This document shows, piece after piece, positions 53,550 to 64,000 of a stretch of 64,000 nucleotides of DNA. The notes under the pieces are model-generated. The model was given only the letters and a program-made list of their open reading frames with translations. It made no database searches and was not told the origin of the DNA. The position numbers and the translations under genes are program-made. Location of the stretch: the NCBI GenBank assembly GCA_013433145.1, contig CM024188.1:5617001-5681000 (forward strand). Direction: 5' to 3'. Each line of letters opens with the position of its first letter. Positions within the stretch are counted from its first letter, which is position 1. This DNA is from Ascaris suum. Its lineage: Eukaryota; Nematoda; Chromadorea; Rhabditida; Ascarididae.

Positions 53550-56500
53550 CTGTAAACAAATCATATTTTATCGTTTCAACGACAGCAAAAAGAAGAAGGC
53601 AATAAATGACATCATTACTGTTCTGGATTTTATGGATTATTAGCAAGATGGCATAGACTGTTTTGAAGCAGTTGCCCGAATGGTAGATTTTTTTAGCAGC
53701 CAGAGTACAGAAGAACGGCAAATCGAACTCGATGAGTACGTACGGCGAAAACTCTTATGTGAAAGTGTGATGTGATTAGACAAAATAGACGCTAAAGTGT
53801 ACATAAGTAAGGAGATGATAGATCGACTTTCTTGTGCTTCAGTTGACGTTCGTAAAACCGTAAATTCCGCTAAAACGTGTTGTTAGTGAGCACAGCAAAT
53901 GCCTCTAAAACCGGACCAAATGTGGCAAATGCAGCGATTATGGGCACTAATGAGCGCAAAAGAGGCTGCCGAGAAATCGAAGAATTTGACAAGCCGTCAT
54001 GCCTTCTTTGTCCTTGAGCGATTACTCACAAGTGAATTTCGTTTGCATAGCACTCATAGAGACAAGCATTCAACGCCCACTGCATAGCATGACGTTCATT
54101 AAAATGCTAAGTAGTAGTCATTCATCAGTAAACAACGAAATGCCCTACAAGCACCACTTACACAGTGAGGCAATCACCAACTTCTCCATCGATGTGCATG
54201 AAACTGAACCTCCCAGACTTATTATATAAACTAAATTCGCTTATAACGTCCACTTAACAAGACATCCATTCTAGCACTACAGCCGAAGGGATATGAGGGG
54301 AAATAAAATTCTCAACAACGTCAACAACGGGAAGAACGGTAGGTAAGTATGAAATATGACACCTCATATCCGATAGAGTACAGTACAAAGCCAGCCGCCT
54401 TTGCCTCTTTGCTCATCTCTTCTGGGTCGGGACCTTTGTTGCTCCAGCCATCCGTGAAGATTAGCATCGCCTTTTTAGCTATACTTATAGGTCGGCCACC
54501 CATTCTCTTCTCTTGCTGCTGAGTTGCGATGCGAATCCCTTCGCCTGAAAAGCGAAGTTGGGAGCAAAATTGACAATCATACTCGCTACTGCAATTATAC
54601 ACCACAGTGCTGAAAAGTTAGAGAGCCTCTCCTCAAGCGTCAGTTTTATTTTTAAACGAAATGATTAAACCGCTTCACTGTGAAGCAATCAATTTGTCGG
54701 GAATTAGTCGCGCCTTTTATCCTATTTTGTAAGTAAAGCTGAAGGATTCACCTCAGCATAAAAACCGTTGGATGGAATTGCACCAAACAAGATTCGTCGT
54801 ATTCTTTCCGCAATTTCTATACTTTTCAAATGAAGTAAGCCGTGTGCGCAATTTCATAAATGTTTATGCATTCCGCTTAATATTCTCTGCATCTTTATGA
54901 CGTTTGTAGTCCTCAAAATCTTTTAAAACAGTCATTATATCTCTCATTTGCAACTGCAAATAAACAAGTTATTGTCTCCTTTATATACTTTATAAGAAAA
55001 TAGAATTAAAGGAGAACGGTATCCAGATATGATGTATGTTAGGTTTGTTTAATAGAAGGTGAATGCGAGAAAAATTTTTGCTCAGCATGTCAATGGAAAT
55101 TTAACCGTTGATAGTTCTACATTACGCTTCCCAGTGAAATCGAGCACTAAACGGAGCGCGGGTCGATTTCAAAAAGAGAAAAATTTCGGATTCGGACTTT
55201 TGGCTGTTTCGTAGATTGCGAAACATCTTCATACGCTTCTTTGAGATTACGACGGACGTTATGCAATGATCCACAGCACCGATCCATACCGATTCTGACA
55301 TGTCATAAAGTTTGAACGACTTAATAGTTCCGTCAACAAATTTTCATTCCACAAGTTTCTCGAATTTGGGCGAAAGAAGCACTTGTGATAACTATAGTTC
55401 TCAATCATAAATGTGATGCCCAAACCGCTAAAAGGTCGATTCTTATAGCACAGTGTCTTTAATCGCCAGCTTGATAATGTGTTGCGATTAAACGTTCGCA
55501 AATTTTATCTTGTTAACTGTTTGCGGTCAAGTGCTAGCAAGTTACAACTTGCTCGGATGTAACTTACCCACGGCAGTCGTCCCTCCTGTAGATTCTACCC
55601 TTCTGATTGCTTCAATTATTTGTTGTGCATTGTCATACCTGCAAATCGAGAGCATGGGAATAATGCGTGAGTTATAGCTGGTAGGGACTTGTTGTTCTTT
55701 TTCATCCTTGGCCGACAGCTACCGTTGGACTGAGGCTTACAATTGCGCCAGTTCAGAATGTAATTTCGGACCATCCACTGGTATGACCTACCAGGTGAAC
55801 CGATCGACGAACGTGAAATGCACCTGTCGACGAGTTTTATTCACCCCCATGCTAAGAACATAGAGAAGATCCTGCCATATTAATTCGCACAGGAACCTCT
55901 GTTTTGCTTCTGTAATTGTGTACAGCAGATACGGAGGAGAAATCCTACGGAACCAGAATTTTTCGATGAAAATTTTCCAAAATTCTGCGGTGAAAACCAC
56001 GCAAAGGGTCTTGCGCAATAATATTTCCACAAAAAAAGATTGAGGGAAGGCGGAATTCAACAGTCAGAACTTATTGTCTCGCCTTCTCTATAGAAAAAAT
56101 CAAAATTGCAAAATATTAATGGCAAACGTTGGGTTTATGGTGAACGGTCTCGAGAAATGGTGAGAGCGAAACCAGAAACACTTGCAAAACACACCTATTC
56201 AAGTTGAAGTGTGTACGTGATTTGCCAACAGAACTGAATGTGATGAAGGCGACGCGAGTAAATCTCGGTCCAATGAGAAGCCTGCCGACAAGCTCAACGG
56301 CCATCTCCTTGTAGTGCTGGTAGATTGGATGCGTCGTGGTTGATAGATCCATTACCAGCACCAAATCCAACTCGCATCCTTCAATACTTACTGCTATTTC
56401 GCCCAATACGTGTGAGTACTTAAGCGGAAGACTATTAAGACTTCCAAAGAGAAAAAAGAAGTAGGAAATAACTGTGTAATTAAATGCTGTTTAAGAAATC

Positions 56501-59500
56501 CAATAATAACATAACCATAACTGAGTTCTAAGAAGCTGCTAAGGAGCCGCCTTGTTCTTCACTGTCCATAAAGTCGTGCATATTTTGCTTATGATATACC
56601 ATTTTGCTTATGATATAATATCATAATGCTGAAACTTAACCACCCAGCACATTAATGATGAAAAAATTGCTTCGCAGCAAAATGCATTAGCTCCAATAAG
56701 TGAATAAGGTGACCAGCATATGTGAAGAGATATCCGCAAATTAGCACACATACCGATACACCGCAGATCCTGCATTCGACTGTTAAATATGACTGGTCAA
56801 TTGCCGATATAATCTCTGCTTTTTGGTCGATATTATAAACCGAACACGGCACCTCAAGTTTTGGTGCGGCACCTCAACTTTTGGTGTGACACCTCAACTT
56901 TTGGTGTGACACCTCAACTTTTGGTGTGACACCTCAACTTCTGGTGCGGCACTTCAACTTTTGGTGTGACACCTCAACTTTTGGTGTGACACCTCAACTT
57001 TTGGTGTGACACCTCAACTTCTGGTGCGGCACTTCAACTTTTGGTGTGACACCTCAACTTTTGGTGTGACACCTCAACTTTTGGTGTGACACCTCAACTT
57101 CTGGTGCGGCACCTCAACTTTTGGTGTGACACCTCAACTTCTGGTGCGGCACCTCAACTTTTGGTGTGACACCTCAACTTCTGGTGCGGCACCTCAACTT
57201 TTGGTGTGACACCTCAACTTCTGGTGCGGCACCTCAACTTTTGGTGTGACACCTCAACTTCTGGTGCGGCACCTCAACTTTTGGTGTGACACCTCAACTT
57301 CTGGTGCGGCACCTCAACTTTTGGTGTGACACCTTAACTTCTGGTGCGGCACCTCAACTTTTGGTGTGACACCTCAACTTCTGGTGCGGCACCTCAACTT
57401 TTCAAGATGAAAAATTTCCTAAAAGTTAACCGTGATGCAGTATAGTCTATTGTGATCTATGTAAACGGTGAAATATCTGCAGGTATTTACCGCACCAGAC
57501 AAGCACAATTGCCAGCACAGTAAATTTAAACGGTGCCTTTCCTTCTCTAAAATATTTACATGTCGTCACATCGAGTGATCACCAAATGAACAGAAATCTC
57601 CTTTCGTAGTTCGATGTTTCAATCAACAGATAGCCGTAGTGGATGAAGTTTGCGAGTGCACTGTGAGCAACAAACCAGAGATCGGATTGGTCGTTGTTGT
57701 AGTGGTGGTTGTAGTAGTGGTAGTTGTTGTTGTTGATGTTGTTGTTGTACGACACTTCTCCTGCGCAGCCCGCAACAGCTTACGGGTTATATCAGCTGCC
57801 AACTCTCGTCCACTTTGTAAAATCACGTGGTCGATATTGCCTGCTATCACAAGTAGCTCATTTCTGTAAAATTCGATGTTTTGTCACTCATTTTTGAATT
57901 ATGCAAAAAATGTTCCTCCAAAAAACAAAGCAAAACCATCTAACGGGGACAGGTTACGTCAGTACCATTAGGCTTTTCTCACATGCAAGCAAAATTGAAC
58001 AAATCCTCTAGGAATCGCAAATGCTTAAAGAAATTTAATGCTGCAAAGAGGGCTGCAGAACAAACTGTTTCATAGTAAAGGTGCAGTGCAGCTCCCATCT
58101 GGTATACTACCGTGATCGTATGTTATTTTAGCGGACTTTCTCGGTAAGAAACTTTACCAGGAGCGGTACGAAAGAATACAATGTTAACGTGTGGCAAAAA
58201 AAAATTTCCACTTCAACGTATAGAAGCGGAAGATGGAATATCGATAGGTGCGGAAGAGCAAGCCAAGCTAAGGCATCATCACCTTGCAACGAAATAACGA
58301 CTGCAGCAATCATTTTCCTGTCTTCGTGATATTTTCACAAAAGTAGAGACGGAGAGGGCTTTCACTTATTTAATACGCCACCTCATTAGACTACTACACC
58401 TTCATCGTTCCAAACCGTCTTCTCGCCCCTCACTTCGGTGAGAATGTTCAAGGTGTAGAGGCCGAAAGTGGCTGTCTCGACTGATTTTTTTGTTGCACCG
58501 TCAAACCATATTAGGAATGAGTACTAATGAAATCACTGGGTGTAAGCAGAGGTCTAGACTGCTAAACCATATATTCTTACAAATGGTACAACACTGGGCA
58601 AACAAACAACTATTGCCAGCTGTGAAAGGTTGGGCGCACACATCGAAGAACAGTTGTACAAGCATGCCGCGAAATAACATACTGCACAAAGCCATTCAAT
58701 ATATATTAGTTTACCTGTCTCTTGAATAAGCAGAGCTACTTTTACTTCTGAAAAGACGGGAAAAATCCTGCTCACTTAGAAAAGATAGCAAAAAATCCTA
58801 GCATGATGTGAAAGTACTGCTACTTTCGGTTCGAATTTGCTCAAAAAAAAAACTCGTAATCCATCCAGAAATTCATATATCAACGCAAATTTTAACAGAT
58901 GCTTCAAACCTGATGTGTCTTATTGATTAGCTTATCTGTTTTCTGAGAGCAATTTTTTAGGCAGAGGATTTTTTTAAAGAAAGATAGATTGAACTGCAAT
59001 TATCTCAAAGTACATATTAATCAGGCTAAATCTTGCAAACTGAAAACCTGCAAATATTCAAATGGAGGATTTCATATTGTATTTTCATGAACGTAAGCTA
59101 TGAAAACAAGTTTTAAAAAGTTGAAAGGCGAAGAAAAGAAACAGAGTTTGAGATAATTCACTAATGAAAGAAAGAGTATCATGAGAAATAAATATTTCAA
59201 AGAGCACGACTACTTGCATGTTTCAACGCAGTATTGGTGATCCAAGACTTGGAAGGAAATGATGGAATTAGCTCTCTACTGTCCCAACAAAACATTCACG
59301 AATTTGTTAGGAAACGCGATTAGTTTCAATAATGAATTCGTTCGTTGTTACGTCAAACTGCGCATCGTCTAGCTTGCTGATTTTTACCTCATTGCAACCG
59401 ATTCATGACGTACAAGCCAGAATTTCACTTGACAAAGCGATTCTTAAAATCCCAGGAAAAACGAATAATCTTTTGCAAGGCTTGTTACGAAAACAAGTAA

Positions 59501-62500
59501 AGCAAATCCGTGGAGAATCCCAGATATCCAAGCGAATGCATTAAATGTTTCACGCTACCCACCTTTATTTGCGACGTACTAAATGATTTCCTCAGGAATT
59601 TTCGTATCACCTCGCTCCTGTTCACTAGCGAGAAAGTCAAACCGCTCCTCAAAGTGCAACTTAACCAGCAGGAAATTCCATGAATGAACTGACCAGGTAT
59701 CATGAAGACATCTAAGACACCTATGTATATGTTCCAAGTGGAAGACATTTTACAACAGCCATGAGGACGTTGCACAAGCTTTTATGATTTGTCGATGGCA
59801 TATCAAAGCAAATGCATTAAATGCTTTTGAAGCACGCAGTATCACAGAATGCAAAGTCTAAACACAGCTGGGATACAGCTTTTTAAAGCATTAATGTGAA
59901 TAGGTCTTGGTTGAGAAGAGAGGCTTCGTGTAAGATATGGCTGTATAGGGCTAATAGGTTACGAGAGTGGGAAGTACAGGTGTAGCCCGGCAGTAAGTTG
60001 TAAAGCAATACGCCTGTGTGATCCTTCTTTTCTTGTCAAGGCTAAGCAACACCAAACATACGACGGTCCATCGCCTATGAGTGACAGCTTGTCGCAAACT
60101 GAATGCAAGTCACAATTTGACAGATGCGTGCACAGGATTGATTGTCATTTCTTTATGCTGAAATGGCGTTGATCGCTGAGTCGGATCAGCAGCATTGCTG
60201 TACAACGTCAAACAAGCTTTTAAATAGACGGAACACTTGAGATCCAGTCACGACTCCTCTTACAATTACTAAAAGAATTTCGAAAAAGTGCAAAAACGAC
60301 AACGCAGCACCCGAAAACTACTATTTTATTTGACTATATGAGAGCTGTCATCAACACCTCCACTTTCCCAAACGAAACTTACATAAGGACTTGGGAAACA
60401 ATAGCTCCTTTTGAAAAACATGGAATGACGCTTACGCGGTAATCACTGATTGTTCTAGAGTATATCAATGTCTATATGTAGGACGCTTCTTGAACGAGTA
60501 AAATGTGAAAGCGGTTGAGATTTACGTGCAATAATGGCAAAATGACTGCTTAAACTATATGTGTGTCGGTCGTGTTTACTTAAGAGCACTTCAACGGAAC
60601 AGCCTACGGTCCTCAAAACGTCCTGAGATCTGAGTCAAGCCCCAGTTCTGATAAGTACAACGCTGGTCTCGATCAAGTCTACCACACAATTTAACCTACG
60701 GCCATGTGGAGGTAAGTCAAACCATATGTCTGATCCTATTGTGCTAAAACTGGCCATCTGATCGGGAGCAGGTTTATGCTTAATCGAGATGCACATCCTG
60801 CTCTCTTGTTGAGATTGCTTAACCTTCACTCTCTTTTGTTCAACGGAATTAAGGCCAACCTAGGCCAATTTAAGCAGGTTTTAGTTTTAAAGAGCCTGTG
60901 CTGACTTATAATCAAGCTGCACACAAAAACTGTTTTGACAGAATTTAAGTGATGCAGCACTTGTTTGGCATGGTTTTTTTGAAACGGGTTTATTACCTGC
61001 TTTTCGCAGCACAGGCATACCTATTGTCACCTGTTTTCGTTGAAGAACAACTAATGAAAAAATGGTTGGTATTTTTACTTCCTTATCGCTGAATTAACAA
61101 ATGTGTGTACGTGCACAAAAAAAAGATGACAAAGACAAAAGTAATGGTCAGAGGATAATGTGTTACAAGTTGACAACGGAAATAAAAGCAATTTTGCAGA
61201 ATTGGCGTTCATGATGTGTCTGGTCATCGTTGCATCACACATTCTTAGTAGTATGTGCACAAACGGCCAATAGGTAATTGTTACGGGGCAAATCGCTTGA
61301 AATAAAACATGAACTTCTGCACAACCGATGTATTCCGTTCTTTGTTTCTCACTTCTGCTTCTATCAGAATGCTCTTTCCAATGAGGAATGGAAGAGATGG
61401 AATCATTGAGCGTAGATGTTCCCTTCATGAACATCCTTCTTTTCCTAGGCGACTCACACGAATTCAAATATGGTCGTTTGAAAGCGAATAATTTCTACAT
61501 TTCTTTGTTTTTGTCTGAGCTTCGCTCCTATTGGTGCTGTTTAAATGAGTATAATTTCGCTCCCAATGGAAAATTTTCAAAGAGTTGCAAGTATTCAGAA
61601 AACATTTAATGCCTTAAAGTGTTAATAATTATTACTTTATCTGTTTATTGACACCCATCATTCGAGTTGATTGCCAAAACCTATACTAAGCTTTCCGCAG
61701 CTTAAGTTATATTCGGTTCTTCCAAGGTACCCTTTCTTTTTCATCAAAAAACAGCCTCTTTCTTTTCCATCTTCATAATCTTACCTAGAGAACACTAAAA
61801 GTACTGAATACATATATATGTGCATGTGTGCATGTAATGAGATGACATACCGCTTTTCTGAGTGTTTTTTCAATAGTTTGCATTTCTTTTCGCAACAGTA
61901 TTTTGGTTTGTTTGCTTATATCTACACGGCAGCAAAAACTTGCACCGACACTTGCACATAACAAACGAGTCCGAATATATTTATCCTTATTGCCTTTCAT
62001 TTTGTATCCTTCAACTTCGATGTAGCTACCCTACTGACTTAGCCAATACTTCATCAAAAAAGACCCTGAGGAATGCGCTGGTTTGCTGCATCAACGACTG
62101 TGGCGCAGACCTGCTGTGCCGAAGATTTCGATGTTCCCTAAAATCTAATTAACACTATAAAATCTTTTGTTAGCTTCACATCTACTAGCCCTCCCATCTC
62201 CAGCTACTATTGTTGCGATTGTGATGGAATTGTAGGACCTCCTCAAAAAAGTTCTGAGCGACTTCAGACATCATTGTTTTTGCTGTAAAACCGCGCGCTT
62301 TGTTGCCTTTGTCGTCTATGTGTCTGCGGATGAGAGTGCCACAATTTTTTCGGACGTTTGTTTCAACAGCTCCAGGACCGGTTTTCTTTTTTTTGAAAGC
62401 GAACAACCTTTCTTTCGCGTTTAGAAAATATCGGGAAAAGCCAGTTCCCTGTCCACACGTTCACATTTTTTTGAAAAATTTTGCCCCGCCGTAAGCTATT

Positions 62501-62521
62501 CTGCAACATTGTGCTCACGCA

Positions 62522-62576
<55 letters not shown>

Positions 62577-64000
62577 CTACGCTAACGGATAGGTCGTTCG
62601 GCCACATATTTTTCTAATGGCTCAAGCGAACAAAAATATTAAAGCAAATAGCTTGCAAGTAATAAAAAAGTAAACAGAAATAGATAGCAACGTACTGATC
62701 TTGAAGAAAGGAAGTGAGAACGATGGAGATATAATCATTTAAGCACTGCTGAAAACGGGAAAACTATAAGCAAATGTACAGGTTCGGCGGCATCATTTGA
62801 AGCAATGAATCAATAGAAGTAGCATGAGGTAACGGAACTGTTTTGACTTAGAAGGCGATCAGTGCTCCTGAACAGCAATATTCAAGCAATAAACGAGGTG
62901 CTGTTATAGTAAAGATGACCTGTCAGCGAGTAATGGATCCCCAGTGGCTGCTGCAAACATCCACGTATTTGGAATCGCTTGTAACGCCAAGGCCGGTTCT
63001 TTGGGATCGTCGGCACTCCTACCATCCGTTACAACCATAATTAATGTTGGAATTGACTTGTTTCTCGTCTGCATAAGTTCAAGCCCAATTTCAAGCGCTT
63101 TCCTGAAACGCAATGTTATATCATGCAACGAAAGTGTAGAGTGAAGGAGGCTTTGTTATCACAAGAAATAAGATATAGACCATGGGCGACAGGCATAGAT
63201 GAAGTTATTGTTGACTCGAATATGGCAAAGAGATTGCAGAAGCGACAAAAACAGGTATAACATTTCCTATATAGATTACATTAATTTGGAATGCGAGAGC
63301 ATATGAGGTGATTAGAAACTTTCTTCATGACTAAACAATATCCACGGTAACGCTAAACCATCCATTGCTGAGCTACCATGATTCGATTGCTCGATAGTGC
63401 ATCACTGTCACATTGATTGATTATCACTGTCCATCTAGACTGTAGACTTAATGTTTTCAACAAGGTTCCTTTCCACTGCAACAAAAATGGTGCAAAAGTT
63501 AATCCCCTACATTTACATCAACTTACTTTGGCCTTCGGAAAATTTGCTCCGCGAATAGTGTGCTATACCATTTCTCGTTCAAACTGTTCAAAAGTTCGCG
63601 TTTTCTATCTTAGTCACACTATCCACGTATCGCCTTTCTAATAAGCAGAGATGTGACGTTCCCATATGCCGGTTTCATCTTTTCATCAAAAAGAACCGGT
63701 TGCAGGGGAAAATGATAGTGCTTGTTCTTGAGTGGAAGAAAGAGTTGCAAGAAATGAGTGAATCGAGATCTAGACGGATTTGGCAGCCAAGTCTTATATG
63801 GCTGTTCGTTGCGCTTAGTTTTGTACAACTCATTCCACTCTGAATAATTCATCTGAAGAAAGAACACGTAGAATAAAATGTAAGCAATGATCACTTAGTG
63901 TTTGTAGTGCCGCCAATAGCACGTAATCCGAGTACCGTGCGTTGAAATTCGGCATTGTTCTTCGCGAAGTTCCACTTGTAAACTTCCCTTCGATAATTTA
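53403..64000 (-). CDS. Multi-vWA-domain secreted or membrane protein, 3' seven exons
   Basis: Exons in transcript order: >64000-63895, 63102-62920, 57863-57676, 56390-56195, 55638-55568, 54544-54363 and 53549-53403. They join in phase to 356 residues plus TGA (53403-53405). The first vWA domain has G-G-T-T-N-T and M-V-V-T-D-G-R-S, missing its N terminus in the window. A linker of 19 Thr and one Ser follows a cysteine (E-K-C-R). The second vWA domain has D-L-V-L-V-M-D-L-S-T-T, G-G-T-T-A and I-F-T-D-G-W. The metal site reads D-x-S-x-T rather than D-x-S-x-S. The protein ends soon after the second domain. vWA domains bind ligands in matrix and adhesion proteins; the exact role is not visible. I cannot name an ortholog. 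Confidence 0.88.
54363..54544 (-). CDS. vWA gene exon: second vWA, core
   Basis: After gcttttcag. E-G-I-R-I-A-T-Q-Q-Q leads to A-M-L-I-F-T-D-G-W-S with the metal-site Asp and G-F-V-L-Y-S-I-G-Y-E. Ends in phase 0 at GAG|GTGTCA. Confidence 0.93.
55568..55638 (-). CDS. vWA gene exon: second vWA, helix
   Basis: A 71-nt exon after atttgcag. It encodes Y-D-N-A-Q-Q-I-I-E-A-I-R-R-V and the motif S-T-G-G-T-T-A-V. Donor G|GTAAGT, phase 1. Confidence 0.92.
56195..56390 (-). CDS. vWA gene exon: start of second vWA
   Basis: After aatagcag. S-I-E-G-C-E-L-D-L-V-L-V-M-D-L-S-T-T contains the metal-site motif. R-V-A-F-I-T-F-S-S-V-G follows as the next strand. Ends AG|GTGTGT, phase 2. Confidence 0.93.
56851..57402. 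repeat. 20-bp minisatellite, 27 full units
   Basis: The unit is acctcaacttttggtgtgac (type A) or acctcaacttctggtgcggc (type B), in perfect 20-bp register. Units 2-13 follow A-A-A-B (80-bp period, some starting actt); units 14-27 strictly alternate A-B (40-bp period). Each unit carries ACACC/GGTGT arms able to fold. It lies in the vWA-gene intron 56391-57675. Confidence 0.98.
57676..57863 (-). CDS. vWA gene exon: end of first vWA and Thr-rich linker
   Basis: Joined as L-A-D-R-N-E-L-L-V-I-A-G. It completes the first domain (T-R-K-L-L-R-A-A-Q-E-K-C) and then codes a Thr tract by mixed ACN codons, followed by N-P-I-S. The tract is a likely O-glycosylated spacer. Donor G|GTTTGT, phase 1. On the other strand it appears as a false poly-valine frame. 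Confidence 0.92.
57864..62919. other. vWA gene intron, 5.1 kb
   Basis: AT-rich. Holds a (TA)n tract at 62525 and open frames of 60-130 codons on both strands (for example minus 61075-61467 and 62185-62406) that match no family I know. No extra vWA exon fits in phase. Confidence 0.55.
62525..62575. repeat. (TA)n microsatellite, about 51 bp
   Basis: An uninterrupted TA run in the large vWA-gene intron. Confidence 0.98.
62920..63102 (-). CDS. vWA gene exon: first vWA, core
   Basis: A 183-nt exon after gcgtttcag. K-A-L-E-I-G-L-E-L-M leads to T-L-I-M-V-V-T-D-G-R-S with the metal-site Asp, then A-A-A-T-G-D. Ends AG|GTCATC, phase 2. A 5.1-kb intron follows. Confidence 0.92.
63895..64000 (-). CDS. 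vWA gene exon: first vWA, middle (partial)
   Basis: Reads W-N-F-A-K-N-N-A-E-F-Q-R-T-V, then I-G-G-T-T-N-T, the vWA motif with the conserved Thr, and ends AA|GTGATC, phase 2. The 5' end is outside the window or just inside it. Confidence 0.82.
   Translation of the reverse strand, partial: KLSKGSLQVELREEQCRISTHGTRITCYWRHYKH

Noticed and set aside
53899..54087. 62-codon + strand frame in a vWA-gene intron
   Set aside because: No splice context or family; overlaps a well-defined intron on the other strand.
56851..57402. CRISPR-like array
   Set aside because: Units are directly contiguous with no spacers and lie in a eukaryotic intron; it is a minisatellite.
57639..57869. Poly-valine frame on the + strand
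   Set aside because: Antisense of the Thr-coding tract in the vWA exon, which has good splice sites and domain context.
59485..59775. 96-codon minus-strand frame in the vWA intron
   Set aside because: No motif, not in phase with the neighbouring vWA exons, and no domain fits.

Overview
The window is nuclear DNA of a nematode, most likely a strongylid (hookworm-like) relative of Caenorhabditis. Three things point there: a closely SAX-7-like L1CAM gene, short exons with TTTTCAG-type acceptors scattered through introns of 0.3-5 kb, and degenerate RTE-type and CR1/Jockey-type LINEs. The species is inferred from gene similarity and genome texture, not from a marker.

Left part (1-28505, + strand): the 3' portion of one large gene. 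I could join 19 exons in frame and phase from base 1 to the stop at 28503-28505. They give 908 residues: the tail of one Ig domain, two complete Ig domains, five FNIII domains, a transmembrane helix and a cytoplasmic tail with the FIGQY ankyrin-binding motif and a C-terminal T-F-V PDZ ligand. This is the nematode neural adhesion receptor SAX-7. The introns hold a mariner-type MITE, (TA)n tracts and G-rich tracts. One intron holds a start exon coding a signal peptide, which splices in phase to FNIII-5 and could give a ~262-residue short receptor.

Middle (28506-53402): mostly repeat-derived. A + strand CR1/Jockey-like LINE (about 33208-38802) is split by a minus-strand RTE-type LINE (33839-36797), bounded by an 8-bp ACCAATAT duplication. 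Two more CR1-like fragments lie at 46158-47310 (-) and 47960-48475 (+). Between them is a small candidate gene for a RING-finger protein (41639-44295, +) whose RING resembles that of TRIM37. Several exon-like open frames could not be assigned.

Right part (53403-64000, minus strand): the last seven exons (356 residues) of a gene for a protein with at least two von Willebrand A domains joined by a threonine-rich, mucin-like linker. It runs off the window at its 5' side. One of its introns holds a 20-bp minisatellite of 27 full units whose higher-order period changes from four units to two part-way along. The sax-7 and vWA genes are convergent, separated by about 25 kb of LINE-rich DNA.
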